DNA of 13,489 nucleotides, taken from assembly GCA_030691555.1 (NCBI GenBank), contig JAUYEB010000261.1:1-13489 (forward strand), given 5' to 3'. Origin of the DNA: Candidatus Bathyarchaeota archaeon. GTDB taxonomy: Archaea; Thermoproteota; Bathyarchaeia; TCS64. This document shows positions 5,228 through 12,339 of this stretch, in pieces. Numbering within the stretch: the stretch's first letter is position 1; each line of letters starts with the position of its first letter. A model generated the notes under the pieces. That model saw only the letters and a program-made list of their open reading frames with translations. It was not told where the DNA came from and made no database searches. Position numbers and translations under genes: made by a program.

Positions 5228-6685
5228 ATGTTGAGTCTGTGGAATAGGAGCGAGCCGGAGATAGTGGTCGAGCCTCAGGGACCCGAGGCGAGGAGGATAC
5301 TCAGTGAGGCTGGGCTGCCGGAGTACTACCTGCAGCCAGTCGCGAGGAGGGCTGGCGGCGTGTTCATAGAGGACGTCGACGGGAACGCTTTCCTCGACTT
5401 CATCAGCGGGAGGTGCACCGTCAACGTGGGCCACAGCCACCCCAGGATGCTAAAGGTTCTCCACGAACAGGCGGACAGGGTGACACACGGCCTCATCGAG
5501 GAAAGATTCAAGCTAGAGAGGGAACTCAGCAAGATATTGCCGGGGCCTGGTAACAAGAAGGTCCTCTACGCCCACAGCGGAAGCGACGCAAACGACGCGG
5601 CGATAAAGGTAGCCCGATGGGTGACTCGGCGGCCCTACATCATAGCCTTCACGGGGGCCTACCACGGAGTAACCTACGGGGCGATGGCCGTGAGTAGCTA
5701 TCGACCCGAGATGGTGCGGGGCTTCGGTCCCCACGTCCCCGGCGTCTACACCATGCCGTACCCCTACTGTTTCCGATGCCCATTCGGTCAACACCTGGAC
5801 ACGTGTGACCTCCTATGCCTAGGCTACGTGGAGAACTACGCCTTCAAGAGCTACCTTCCCCCCGACGAGGTCGCCGCGGTGATCGTCGAGCCCGTCGCCG
5901 GAGACGCGGGGTGGCACGTGCCACCCAGCACCTGGATGAACGCACTCGCAGAACTCTGCACAAAACACGAGATCCTACTCATCTCCGAGGAGGTTCAGAC
6001 CGGCTTCGGCAGGATGGGTGAGTGGTTCGGCATCGAACACTTCGGCGTGGTCCCCGACATGGTGGTAATGGGTAAGGCCATGGCTGGGGGAGTGGCGCCG
6101 ATGAGCGGCGTCTCGGTGCGTGAGGACCTCCTCAACAGGCGTCAGGAACGCCCCGCCCACGGTCACACTATGGGGGGCCACCCCGTAGGTGTGGCCACGG
6201 CCCTCGAGAACATCGAGATCATCAGGAGTGGGGACCTCCTCAACCAGTCGAGGACCATGGGGGAGTACCTGAAGGATCGCCTGGTGGATATGTGGGGCGA
6301 GCACCCGATAATAGGCGACGTGAGAGGTGTCGGTCTCCTCATAGGCGTCGAGATAGTGAACCCCGATAAACACCACTCACATAACCCGGACGACCCCTCC
6401 CCCGAGATGGCGGACGAGATCTGCCGCCTCTGCTTCAAGAAGGGGCTGTGGACCATAAGGATGGGTGCCTACGGAACCAGCGTCCTCCGAATCGCGCCCC
6501 CCCTCGTGACGACGAAGAAGCAGATCGACTCCGCCCTCGGCATCCTCGAAGCCGCCATCACGGAGACCGAGGACGTCAACATAGTGAACCCCCGAAAAGG
6601 GGTTGATCGGGGCTCCACTGAGGGTGGTGAGGAACTCGAGGGCCATCATTCCCCCGGCGATAGGCCGGAGGGTGGCTTGGCATGA
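5228..6685 (+). CDS. Class III PLP-dependent aminotransferase
   Basis: 485 residues, related to 4-aminobutyrate/ornithine-type aminotransferases and archaeal amino-acid racemases of the same fold. It moves an amino group, or racemises, through a PLP Schiff base in the cytosol; the substrate is unknown. Seen: GGVFIEDVDGNAFLDF (43-58), SGSDANDAAIK (117-127), AYHGVTYG (144-151), EEVQTGFGR (254-262), and Lys283 in MGKAMAGG, the PLP lysine. The residue 29 before the lysine, which normally contacts the PLP ring nitrogen as Asp, is Glu254. A Cys set, C181xxC184-x8-C193-x3-C197, follows PYPY, a known feature of archaeal relatives. Residues after about 455 form a polar, Gly/Glu-rich tail not typical of the family. 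AAGGTGA gives a good ribosome site. Its stop overlaps the next ATG (ATGA). Confidence 0.9.
   Translation: MLSLWNRSEPEIVVEPQGPEARRILSEAGLPEYYLQPVARRAGGVFIEDVDGNAFLDFISGRCTVNVGHSHPRMLKVLHEQADRVTHGLIEERFKLERELSKILPGPGNKKVLYAHSGSDANDAAIKVARWVTRRPYIIAFTGAYHGVTYGAMAVSSYRPEMVRGFGPHVPGVYTMPYPYCFRCPFGQHLDTCDLLCLGYVENYAFKSYLPPDEVAAVIVEPVAGDAGWHVPPSTWMNALAELCTKHEILLISEEVQTGFGRMGEWFGIEHFGVVPDMVVMGKAMAGGVAPMSGVSVREDLLNRRQERPAHGHTMGGHPVGVATALENIEIIRSGDLLNQSRTMGEYLKDRLVDMWGEHPIIGDVRGVGLLIGVEIVNPDKHHSHNPDDPSPEMADEICRLCFKKGLWTIRMGAYGTSVLRIAPPLVTTKKQIDSALGILEAAITETEDVNIVNPRKGVDRGSTEGGEELEGHHSPGDRPEGGLA
6587..6604. repeat. Small perfect hairpin inside the aminotransferase 3' end
   Basis: AACCCC-CGAAAA-GGGGTT: six paired bases around a six-base loop. 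It lies exactly where the unusual polar C-terminal tail of the aminotransferase begins. It could be an RNA hairpin in the operon message, or the trace of a former gene end that was extended. It may also be chance in G/C-rich DNA. Confidence 0.35.
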
Positions 6686-6996
6686 GCATATTCGACGATG
6701 TCACCCCCGGCGAGGAGGCCGAGACGGTGGATACCGCCTACAAGTTGATTAAGGAGCGGAAGCTGGAGACGGCGGCGCTGCTCATACTCCGCGCCGCGGG
6801 CCTCTTCGCGCCGCTGGCCGGCGCCATGGGCAGATTCTTCCTGGGGCCCGTCACGCCCTTCATGGGGCACAGGGAGGAGAAGTGGATATGGACGCTGGAG
6901 AAGACGGAGAACGTGAATAAGCTCATAGCGATGCTCGAGGCCGACGAGGAGAAGGAGGCGGAGCCATGCTTAGAGACTACGCCGCCGGCATCGTGA
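6682..6996 (+). CDS. Small conserved-type protein with a hydrophobic hairpin, coupled to the aminotransferase
   Basis: 104 residues, no named family. A central non-polar stretch, roughly residues 30-62, carries the pattern LETAALLILRAAGLFAPLAG. It is flanked by an acidic N-terminus and a charged C-terminal helix (WTLEKTENVNKLIAMLEADE, 70-89). This layout (an x-ET-A helix, a Pro- and Gly-containing hydrophobic turn, then E-x-x-ENV-x-x-LI) resembles small bacterial and archaeal hypothetical proteins I have seen, which probably lie on the membrane surface. The start ATG overlaps the aminotransferase stop and the end overlaps the next gene by 31 bases, so the three genes are co-translated. Function unknown. 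Confidence 0.6.
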   Translation: MSIFDDVTPGEEAETVDTAYKLIKERKLETAALLILRAAGLFAPLAGAMGRFFLGPVTPFMGHREEKWIWTLEKTENVNKLIAMLEADEEKEAEPCLETTPPAS

Positions 6997-7316
6997 CGGC
7001 CGCGGCGCCGGCGTGGATCTTCTCCGCGTTGGTGCTCACGACGCCCCTCGACGACGCGGTGGCCCTCCTCACCCTCAGCTTCATCGTCACCGCGGCGGGG
7101 GGCGCACTCGGCGGGTTCCTCTCCGCTAGGCACCGCTTCGAGAAGCCGCTGAGGATGGCGGCGTTCTCAGGGATAGGCAGCTACGCGCTGCTCGCCATCG
7201 TCAACTGGATGATGAGGATAAATTCTATCTATGACATGGCGGCAATCGTGGGTTTCCCCGTGGGCTTCGCCATCGGAAGCCGGATAATAGAACTCCGAAG
7301 GGCCCCGGGTAACTAA
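6966..7316 (+). CDS. Small membrane protein, four helices
   Basis: 116 residues, unrecognised. Four likely membrane helices (about 7-25, 30-53, 62-82, 88-107) with short loops and a basic end (RIIELRRAPGN). The start ATG at 6966 has GGAGGCGGAG just before it and lies inside the previous gene in another frame (31-base overlap). It could be a small membrane partner of the 104-residue protein. No transporter or enzyme motif is seen. Confidence 0.65.
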   Translation: MLRDYAAGIVTAAAPAWIFSALVLTTPLDDAVALLTLSFIVTAAGGALGGFLSARHRFEKPLRMAAFSGIGSYALLAIVNWMMRINSIYDMAAIVGFPVGFAIGSRIIELRRAPGN

Positions 7317-7317
7317 A

Positions 7318-7404
7318 ATGATGACGTTCTGCTTCATCTGCGGTAAACTGTGTCCCCCCGGAAAAGTGATCTGCTCGAATGAATGCCACGAGAAACTCAT
7401 CTAG
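7318..7404 (+). CDS. Mini zinc-ribbon ORF ended by an in-frame TAG (possible broken DUF2116-like gene)
   Basis: 28 residues, starting one base after the previous stop: FCFICGKLCPPGKVICSNEC carries CxxC (Cys5, Cys8) and CSxxC (Cys19, Cys23), the ligand layout of small archaeal zinc ribbons such as DUF2116. After the TAG (7402-7404) the same frame stays open for 26 more codons to a TGA at 7483-7485. That part reads like the charged helix that normally follows this ribbon (ELEEKFGAYKKVED). A two-residue-changing or single-base mutation from a sense codon such as TAC, CAG or AAG would create the stop. Other genes here end in TAG, so TAG is an ordinary stop in this genome. The entry may be a real mini-protein or a recently broken 54-residue gene. 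Confidence 0.5.
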   Translation: MMTFCFICGKLCPPGKVICSNECHEKLI

Positions 7405-7530
7405 GAACTTGAGGAAAAATTCGGAGCCTATAAGAAGGTCGAGGACTCCATGACGGGAAAAACACTGGAAAAACGAGAATCTTGAAACCCATCACCGAGT
7501 TCCAACTATTCCACAACCAAAAACGTGTAA

Positions 7531-7538
7531 CTTATACC
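7531..7538 (+). promoter_or_regulatory. Candidate TATA box before the nuclease-like gene
   Basis: CTTATACC, about 37 bases before the ATG at 7571. Transcription would start near 7560, just at the AAGGAG (7556-7561) ribosome site. The surrounding gap (7486-7570) holds nothing else that I can support. Confidence 0.35.
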
Positions 7539-7570
7539 CACCCCCGAGAAGGAATAAGGAGCGGAGCCGG

Positions 7571-8047
7571 ATGGGGAAGCAGGTAAACGGGAATGTGGGA
7601 CTCTATCTCGCGGCATCTAGGCTATCTGAGATGGGGCTGGTGGCCTCACCGATAAACGGGGGCAACGGCGGGGCCGACCTCATGGTGCTGGACCCCGAGA
7701 TCGGGAGGACGACGGCGCTCCAGGTGAAGACGATCAACGACAGGAAGACATTCGTCAACGTGACGGTGGGGAGGCAGAATAGGCTGGGTGAGCTGCCCCT
7801 CCTCTACAACCTCATCGTGGTCAAGAAGGACGACGGGAGACACAGGTTCTACATAGTCCCTAGGGGGGAGATGAGGAACCTGATAAGGGAGGCTTGGAGA
7901 CACTACGTCGAGAAGGGGGCGCACAGGAGGCCGCCCAACCCCGACTCGGTGAGGCCCCTCATCGTCTACCTCAGTCAGCTGACCCCCCACGAGGATAGGT
8001 GGGACGACATATGGGTGAACGGTCGACAGCCGAAGTCGGTGGTATGA
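7571..8047 (+). CDS. PD-(D/E)XK nuclease-fold protein
   Basis: 158 residues. The N-terminal 60 match small PD-(D/E)XK proteins of the homing-endonuclease/Holliday-resolvase-like type. A helix (GNVGLYLAASRLSEMGLVAS) is followed by GNGGADLMVLD with Asp36, then TTALQVKT with Gln51 and Lys53, the Asp...Gln-x-Lys metal site. In many relatives the first helix holds a Glu (G-E-Y); here it is Leu, so activity may be changed. The rest (about 80-158) has a strand, LYNLIVVKKDDGRHRFYIVP, and a basic helical part with HRRPPNPDSVRPLIVYL, which may bind nucleic acid. AAGGAG precedes the ATG. The next gene overlaps its stop (ATGA), so the two are likely partners. It may serve in DNA repair or in defence; the sequence does not tell. 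Confidence 0.65.
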   Translation: MGKQVNGNVGLYLAASRLSEMGLVASPINGGNGGADLMVLDPEIGRTTALQVKTINDRKTFVNVTVGRQNRLGELPLLYNLIVVKKDDGRHRFYIVPRGEMRNLIREAWRHYVEKGAHRRPPNPDSVRPLIVYLSQLTPHEDRWDDIWVNGRQPKSVV

Positions 8048-8556
8048 TGGGCGAAGAACATAAGCTGAACGTGTTATCCCTGAACCTCCTCGAGCGGGAT
8101 AGGCTCCTTTACTTCATAAGGAATAAGGAGGGAGGCGACCCGCTCGCGATGAAAATCCACAGAGTCATCGAGGCATCCGACAGCGCCATCGCCCTAGACG
8201 TGAGGAGCATGGGCATCCTCCACGGCATACTGGAAAAGCATGAGGCGTGGAAAATCTGGGGCCTCGGCACCGAGGAATCGAAGAAAGCCCTGGAGAAGAT
8301 CATCATGGATGGCGTGGATTCATCCAGCGGCCACAGGGAAGGACTCCGAGGCGATTGTTGGCCACCCCTCCTCACCTTCAATGACCTAGAGGAGCTGGCT
8401 GAGAAGATGGGTGGTCACGTCGTATACTACGCCGGTGTAGCCGACATCTGTAGAGTAGGACACACACCCGTTAAGAGTTTCAAAGCCGTGGTCACGAGAT
8501 TAGTCTACGCGGAGAAGGACACGGTACTCGACACACCACCAAAAACGATAAGTTAA
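8044..8556 (+). CDS. Hypothetical protein coupled to the nuclease-fold gene
   Basis: 170 residues from the ATG at 8044, chosen because ATGA overlaps the stop of the nuclease-fold gene; an earlier in-frame ATG at 7999 gives an N-terminus lying wholly inside that gene. No family recognised. It is soluble and mixed alpha/beta: a Leu-rich N-terminus (LNVLSLNLLERDRLLYFIRN), a helical middle with Lys/Glu, a Trp-containing loop, and a final strand-rich part (HVVYYAGVADICRVGH and FKAVVTRLVYAE). It may be the regulator, immunity-like protein or structural partner of the nuclease-fold protein. This is inferred from position only. Confidence 0.55.
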   Translation: MMGEEHKLNVLSLNLLERDRLLYFIRNKEGGDPLAMKIHRVIEASDSAIALDVRSMGILHGILEKHEAWKIWGLGTEESKKALEKIIMDGVDSSSGHREGLRGDCWPPLLTFNDLEELAEKMGGHVVYYAGVADICRVGHTPVKSFKAVVTRLVYAEKDTVLDTPPKTIS

Positions 8557-8576
8557 GTTCTCATAAGGTATGGATA

Positions 8577-9716
8577 ATGAATAAAGTCCTCGGCACGGTG
8601 TCGATAGCCCTCCTGCTGTCCCTCTCATCTATATCAGGCTCAAACTCCTTCTACATCCTATCGAGCAGCAACTGCGAATCCTGCGTGAGCCGGCTGAGAG
8701 TAATTAAGGAGTTCTACCCTGACGGTGCCTTCGTAGTGTACGACATCGCAGACGCGGCCAACCTCAACCGCTTCTCAGAGATCGAGAAGTTGATCGACGC
8801 CCCGTTCATGCCCTTACCAATAATTAGCATGTTCTCAGATGGCGAGCTGAGGATGGTAGCAGCCGGCGGCCTATCAAGGGAGGCATGGGAGAATATGGTC
8901 ATGAACGAAAACTCCGGGGTCAACGTCTACGTCGACAACGGGAGAGGAGAGGCGGTGCTCGAGAAAAACATAGGCGACGATAGGAAAATCGCCAGGTTGG
9001 AGGAGCTTTTCCTCGGTGGGGAAGCGTATCCCTTGGCTTACGGTGCCAGCGTCTCCCTTGTCTTTATACTCACGGTTGCGTTGGTGGACGCCATTAATCC
9101 ATGTATGTTGGGCTTCTTTCTCATCTTGATCGCGTTCGTCTCGTACAGCAGCAACCCCAAGAACGCCATGAGAACGAGCCTCGCCTTCAGCGTAGCAGTC
9201 TTCTTCACCCGCTTCATCGTGGGTGTGGGCTTCATGCAGATCTTCTGGATGAGTGACCAGATAAGATTCCTAGCCGCAGTCGCCGCACTCGCCCTCGGGG
9301 TTTTAAAAATATTCCAATTCCTCCTAGGGAGGAGGCAGATACCCAGCAGCTTCGTGGATCAGATAACGAGGCGTATCGAACGTGCTTCAAACCCCAGAAT
9401 GGGCTTCGTCGCCGGCTGCGTGACTGCCTTCTTAATCACCTCATGCAGTTCGCCGCCGTATTTCCTCGCTCTCAGTCTCCTGTCGACGGGCTCGAACGTT
9501 GTTGAAGGTCTGGCCTCACTCCTCATCTATAACATCATCGTCGTGGCGCCGCTGCTGACGTTAGTGATCTGCGTCTATGTCCTCAACTTGACGATGACGA
9601 TGAATCTGAGGCTCTGGGTTTCGACCAGGAGGAGGTATATAGATCTCGTCATCGGGGTGGGGCTGATTATGATGAGCGTTTTCGTGATGTTTTATCAAGC
9701 CCAGTTTCTAGGGTGA
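8577..9716 (+). CDS. Thioredoxin-like domain fused to a CcdA/DsbD-type membrane electron-transfer domain
   Basis: 379 residues. A signal peptide or anchor (about 1-22) leads to an extracytoplasmic thioredoxin-fold domain (about 24-145). This has SSSNCESCVSRL (Cys33, Cys36, a CxxC at the first helix) and a cis-Pro-like MPLPII (78-83). The rest (about 153-377) is a six-helix CcdA/DsbD domain with Cys176 in DAINPCMLGF and Cys281 plus Cys290 in GCVTAFLITSCSSPPY. Such proteins carry reducing equivalents from cytosolic thioredoxin across the membrane to disulfides outside, for thiol maintenance or cytochrome c maturation. Having the outer thiol domain on the same chain is a DsbD-like solution with reversed domain order and without the DsbD-alpha part. 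It stands alone, with a weak ribosome site. Confidence 0.8.
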   Translation: MNKVLGTVSIALLLSLSSISGSNSFYILSSSNCESCVSRLRVIKEFYPDGAFVVYDIADAANLNRFSEIEKLIDAPFMPLPIISMFSDGELRMVAAGGLSREAWENMVMNENSGVNVYVDNGRGEAVLEKNIGDDRKIARLEELFLGGEAYPLAYGASVSLVFILTVALVDAINPCMLGFFLILIAFVSYSSNPKNAMRTSLAFSVAVFFTRFIVGVGFMQIFWMSDQIRFLAAVAALALGVLKIFQFLLGRRQIPSSFVDQITRRIERASNPRMGFVAGCVTAFLITSCSSPPYFLALSLLSTGSNVVEGLASLLIYNIIVVAPLLTLVICVYVLNLTMTMNLRLWVSTRRRYIDLVIGVGLIMMSVFVMFYQAQFLG

Positions 9717-9829
9717 GCGGTTCGTAACCTGTCGAATCCGGTGGTCGGGGGGAACCGATCTCTCGTTAATGTTTCTCGGTGACCTGTCCAAATCTACATA
9801 CCTAATTTGAAGGGAGGGTGAGGCGCTTT

Positions 9830-11053
9830 TTAGTGCTTAACCGTCTCTTTCCTCAGCAGCAGTGACCAAGCGGCGTTCGCGGCGTAGACCGCCGCGCCCA
9901 CGTAGATGGGTGACCCCAGGGCGCCGCCCATCATAGTGCCCCCTATCTGCGTCCCGAGTGCGCTGAGCGACATGTTGGCCACGGTGCTCGCTCCGGCGGC
10001 GGTCCCCTTCTCGTCGTCGTGGAGGGACTTCATGTAGAGGCTGGTGGAGAGGGGCGAGCAGATGTTGGCGAGGAAGATGTGCGTCAGGAGCAGAGTGCCG
10101 AATATCGCGAAGCTGGGCGCGTAGGCCGCGAGGAGGTAGAAGGGGGCGCTGAGGCCGAGGCTGAGGGAGATGGCCCTCAGGGTGCCGATCCTGCCGGAGA
10201 GTCTGGGCGCGACTATGTTGGCCGCGGCGTTCGCCAGCATCGAGGCGGAGAGGAAGACCCCGACCTCCGCCGAGGTGGCGCCGAACCGCGTGTAGGCGTA
10301 GTAGGAGAGGAGGCCGAAGAATACGCTGTAGCCGAGGCCGTTCAGCGCGGAGAAGACCGAGAACCTCACCACGGTGCCCGCCGACCTGATCATCAGCCTC
10401 GGCCCACCGTCCCTCACGGGTTCCTTGGCCGAGGTGGCCGAGAGCACGAGGAATGGCATGGACGTCAGATAGAAGGCCGTCGCGACGTAGAGCACGAGCC
10501 TGTAGGACTCGGCGGCGCCCATGCCCCAGCCGGAGACGAGCATCGGCGGGATCAGCCCCGTGAGGCTCCCCGCGGCGCTTGAGGTGATGTTGATGAACCC
10601 CTGAACCCCAAAGGCTTTGTCCATCTCCTCCCCTCTGAAGAAGCTCGAATAGATGGGTCCCATCACAACGAAAGCGGAGGCGGCGACCCCCATGAGAAGG
10701 AGCACCAGGCTGAAGGCCTCTATGGTTCTCGCGAAGGGGATTATGGCGAGACCGACGATAAAGAAGAGCTGGCCCCCCATCAGCACCCTGGCGCGGCCGT
10801 AGCGGTCGGAGAGGACGCCCATAGGCAGGGTCAGGATCGCGATCGCGATCATCCTTACCATGAAGACGGTTCCTAACTCGGCGCTCGTGAAGCCCAGGGC
10901 GATGAGGTAGAACTGGAAGATCGCGACGAAGATGCCGTCCGCGATGCCCAGGATGGACAGGCCCGCGAGGTAGAGCCTGGCTCCCCTCGGCATTCCTTTC
11001 GGCGCAATGGAGCTAAACCAGACGCCCAACAGAAAGGCCCACCGATCTCCCAC
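9830..11053 (-). CDS. Major facilitator superfamily transporter
   Basis: 407 residues with about 12 membrane helices and the MFS motif A, GVLSDRYGRAR (79-89), in the loop between helices 2 and 3. Secondary carrier driven by an ion gradient, in the cytoplasmic membrane; the substrate cannot be told, though drug or sugar efflux types look alike. The second half repeats the first in layout, as expected. The start is uncertain: GTG at 11053, with AGGA six bases ahead, adds 20 residues before the usual beginning. ATG at 10993 (MPRGARLYLAG) matches the family start better but has AAGGA directly next to it. The gene converges on the CcdA-type gene, 113 bases apart. Confidence 0.85.
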   Translation of the reverse strand: MGDRWAFLLGVWFSSIAPKGMPRGARLYLAGLSILGIADGIFVAIFQFYLIALGFTSAELGTVFMVRMIAIAILTLPMGVLSDRYGRARVLMGGQLFFIVGLAIIPFARTIEAFSLVLLLMGVAASAFVVMGPIYSSFFRGEEMDKAFGVQGFINITSSAAGSLTGLIPPMLVSGWGMGAAESYRLVLYVATAFYLTSMPFLVLSATSAKEPVRDGGPRLMIRSAGTVVRFSVFSALNGLGYSVFFGLLSYYAYTRFGATSAEVGVFLSASMLANAAANIVAPRLSGRIGTLRAISLSLGLSAPFYLLAAYAPSFAIFGTLLLTHIFLANICSPLSTSLYMKSLHDDEKGTAAGASTVANMSLSALGTQIGGTMMGGALGSPIYVGAAVYAANAAWSLLLRKETVKH

Positions 11054-11068
11054 TATTATCCTGAGACT

Positions 11069-11090
11069 CTTATATCGGTAACCTTTAAAT
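11069..11090 (-). promoter_or_regulatory. Candidate promoter for the MFS gene
   Basis: Read leftward, two TATA-like elements occur: ATTTAAAG (11090-11083) and CCGATATAAG (11078-11069). The first would start RNA near 11061, just before the GTG at 11053. The second would start it near 11047 and so favour the ATG at 10993. A 6-base inverted repeat, ATGGTG/CACCAT (11089-11094 and 11110-11115), lies beside them and could be an operator. Confidence 0.35.
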
Positions 11091-11201
11091 GGTGATGCGC
11101 CCCATTAACCACCATCAAGGTCATAGTTGAGAAGCGCCTCATTTTTAGATAAAGTTTGTTTACCAAAACAGGTTAAAATGTCATAGTACCCTCGTCACTT
11201 C

Positions 11202-11531
11202 ATGGACAACGACATGCCCTACATGCTGGAGTGGCGCGGGAAGCCGACCGGCCTCGTCGAACTCCCAGTCGAGTGGATGCTCGACGACTGGCCCCAGTAC
11301 GACACCTACAGACGCAGCCCCGAGGAGGCGTACAAGGAGTGGAAGCCCGAGTTCGAGGGCATCTACCGCCTCGGACGCTACTTCGGCCTCACCTGCCACC
11401 CCCAGGCCACGGGCAGGATAAGCCGCCTAGACATGCTGGAGAAGCTCCTCACGGAGATGGAGCAGAAGGGGGACGTCTGGTTCGCGACCGGCAAGGAGGT
11501 CGCGGACTGGACCCGTAAGAAGCTAGGATAG
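11202..11531 (+). pseudogene. 3' remnant of a polysaccharide deacetylase (PuuE-like)
   Basis: The 109 residues match only the C-terminal end of polysaccharide-deacetylase-family proteins. They contain FMDNDMPYMLE, the strand GLVELPVEWMLDDWP (17-31), EWKPEFEGIYRLGRYFGLTCHPQATGR split over 46-72 with the conserved His66-Pro67, and VWFATGKEVADW (92-103). Full-length members are roughly 270-300 residues, and their metal-binding Asp and His residues lie in the missing part. Upstream in frame only YPRHF remains before a TAG at 11184, and that residual Tyr and Phe-Met still fit the family. The DNA changes to lower GC just before this point, so the gene was cut near 11185. It is unlikely to be an active enzyme. 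It overlaps the Sir2 gene tail to tail by 9 bases. Confidence 0.75.
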
Positions 11532-12302
11532 CCTCCTCAAGGCCTCGACCAGGGCGGGCAGGGCCTCCCCAGAGGGGGCCCTCACAACGACGTCGCTGAG
11601 TCTACTCAGTTCGCTCTCAAGCGGGTTGACCTCGATTATCGCGCCGCCCCTCTCCTTGACGATTAGGGGCAGGCTGGCGGCGGGGTAGACGACCGCCGTG
11701 GTCCCGGCAACTATGATGCAGTCGCTCCTCCCCGCCTCTGCCTGGCACGCCGCGAGTACGTCCCTCGGTATCGGCTCGCCGAACATGACGACGTCGTCCT
11801 TTACGACTCCCCCGCACTCGGGGCAGCGGGGCGGCAGCGTTGAGAGATCGAAGCCACCCCTCGGGAAGCGCGCGCCGCACCCGATGCACCTCAGCTTGAG
11901 CCTGTTACCGTGTATCTCTAGGACCCTCTGGCTCCCCGCCTCGATATGTAAGTTGTCGATGTTCTGGGTAACGAGCGCCCTCAGTGTGCCCATCGCCTCC
12001 AGCTCGGCTAAGGCGTAGTGCCCCGGGTTCGGCTTGGCTTCCCTGAAGCTGTCGCCGAACCTGCTCACCCGGGCGGGGCTGAGCATCTCCTCCCAGTACC
12101 CCTTCGGGTCCTCCTCGAACCTCCTGTAGCCGTCCATCGGGGGCTCGCCGCGCTCCGTCCAGAGCCCGCCGGGACCCCTGAAGGGGCGTATCCCGCTCTC
12201 GACCGAGACGCCGGCCCCGGTCAGGGCGGTGACGTACCGAGAACGTTTGATGAGGCGGGCGGCCTCGCCGATGGCGGCAAGCGCGGAGTCATCGAGTGGC
12301 AC
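11523..12302 (-). CDS. Sir2-family NAD-dependent protein deacylase
   Basis: 259 residues, full length. It removes acetyl or other acyl groups from lysines using NAD+, giving nicotinamide and O-acyl-ADP-ribose. In archaea a known target is the chromatin protein Alba (family knowledge). Seen: the NAD-binding GAGVSVESGIRPFRG (29-43), TQNIDNLH (112-119), catalytic His131 in EIHGN, zinc ligands Cys139, Cys142, Cys160 and Cys163, and the late VAGTTAVVYPAA motif. The start is GTG at 12302. It lies 37 bases downstream of ETF alpha on the same strand and may be co-transcribed with it, which would link it to NAD and redox metabolism. Its end overlaps the deacetylase remnant. Confidence 0.93.
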   Translation of the reverse strand: MPLDDSALAAIGEAARLIKRSRYVTALTGAGVSVESGIRPFRGPGGLWTERGEPPMDGYRRFEEDPKGYWEEMLSPARVSRFGDSFREAKPNPGHYALAELEAMGTLRALVTQNIDNLHIEAGSQRVLEIHGNRLKLRCIGCGARFPRGGFDLSTLPPRCPECGGVVKDDVVMFGEPIPRDVLAACQAEAGRSDCIIVAGTTAVVYPAASLPLIVKERGGAIIEVNPLESELSRLSDVVVRAPSGEALPALVEALRRLS

Positions 12303-12339
12303 AGTTAGACGATGGAAGTTGGGAAGAAAAGGGTTGACT

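Noticed and set aside
7402..7404. TAG as a pyrrolysine codon
   Set aside because: Several clear genes in this window end with TAG, and no pyl genes are visible, so an ordinary stop is the simpler reading.
9720..9795. Short direct repeat ACCTGTC(G/C)AA in the gap after the CcdA-type gene
   Set aside because: Two copies of seven or so bases are too little to support a repeat, attachment site or operator.
10019..10582. 187-codon plus-strand ORF
   Set aside because: It is the reverse-strand shadow of the MFS transporter, with biased Gly/Glu/Arg composition and no domain.
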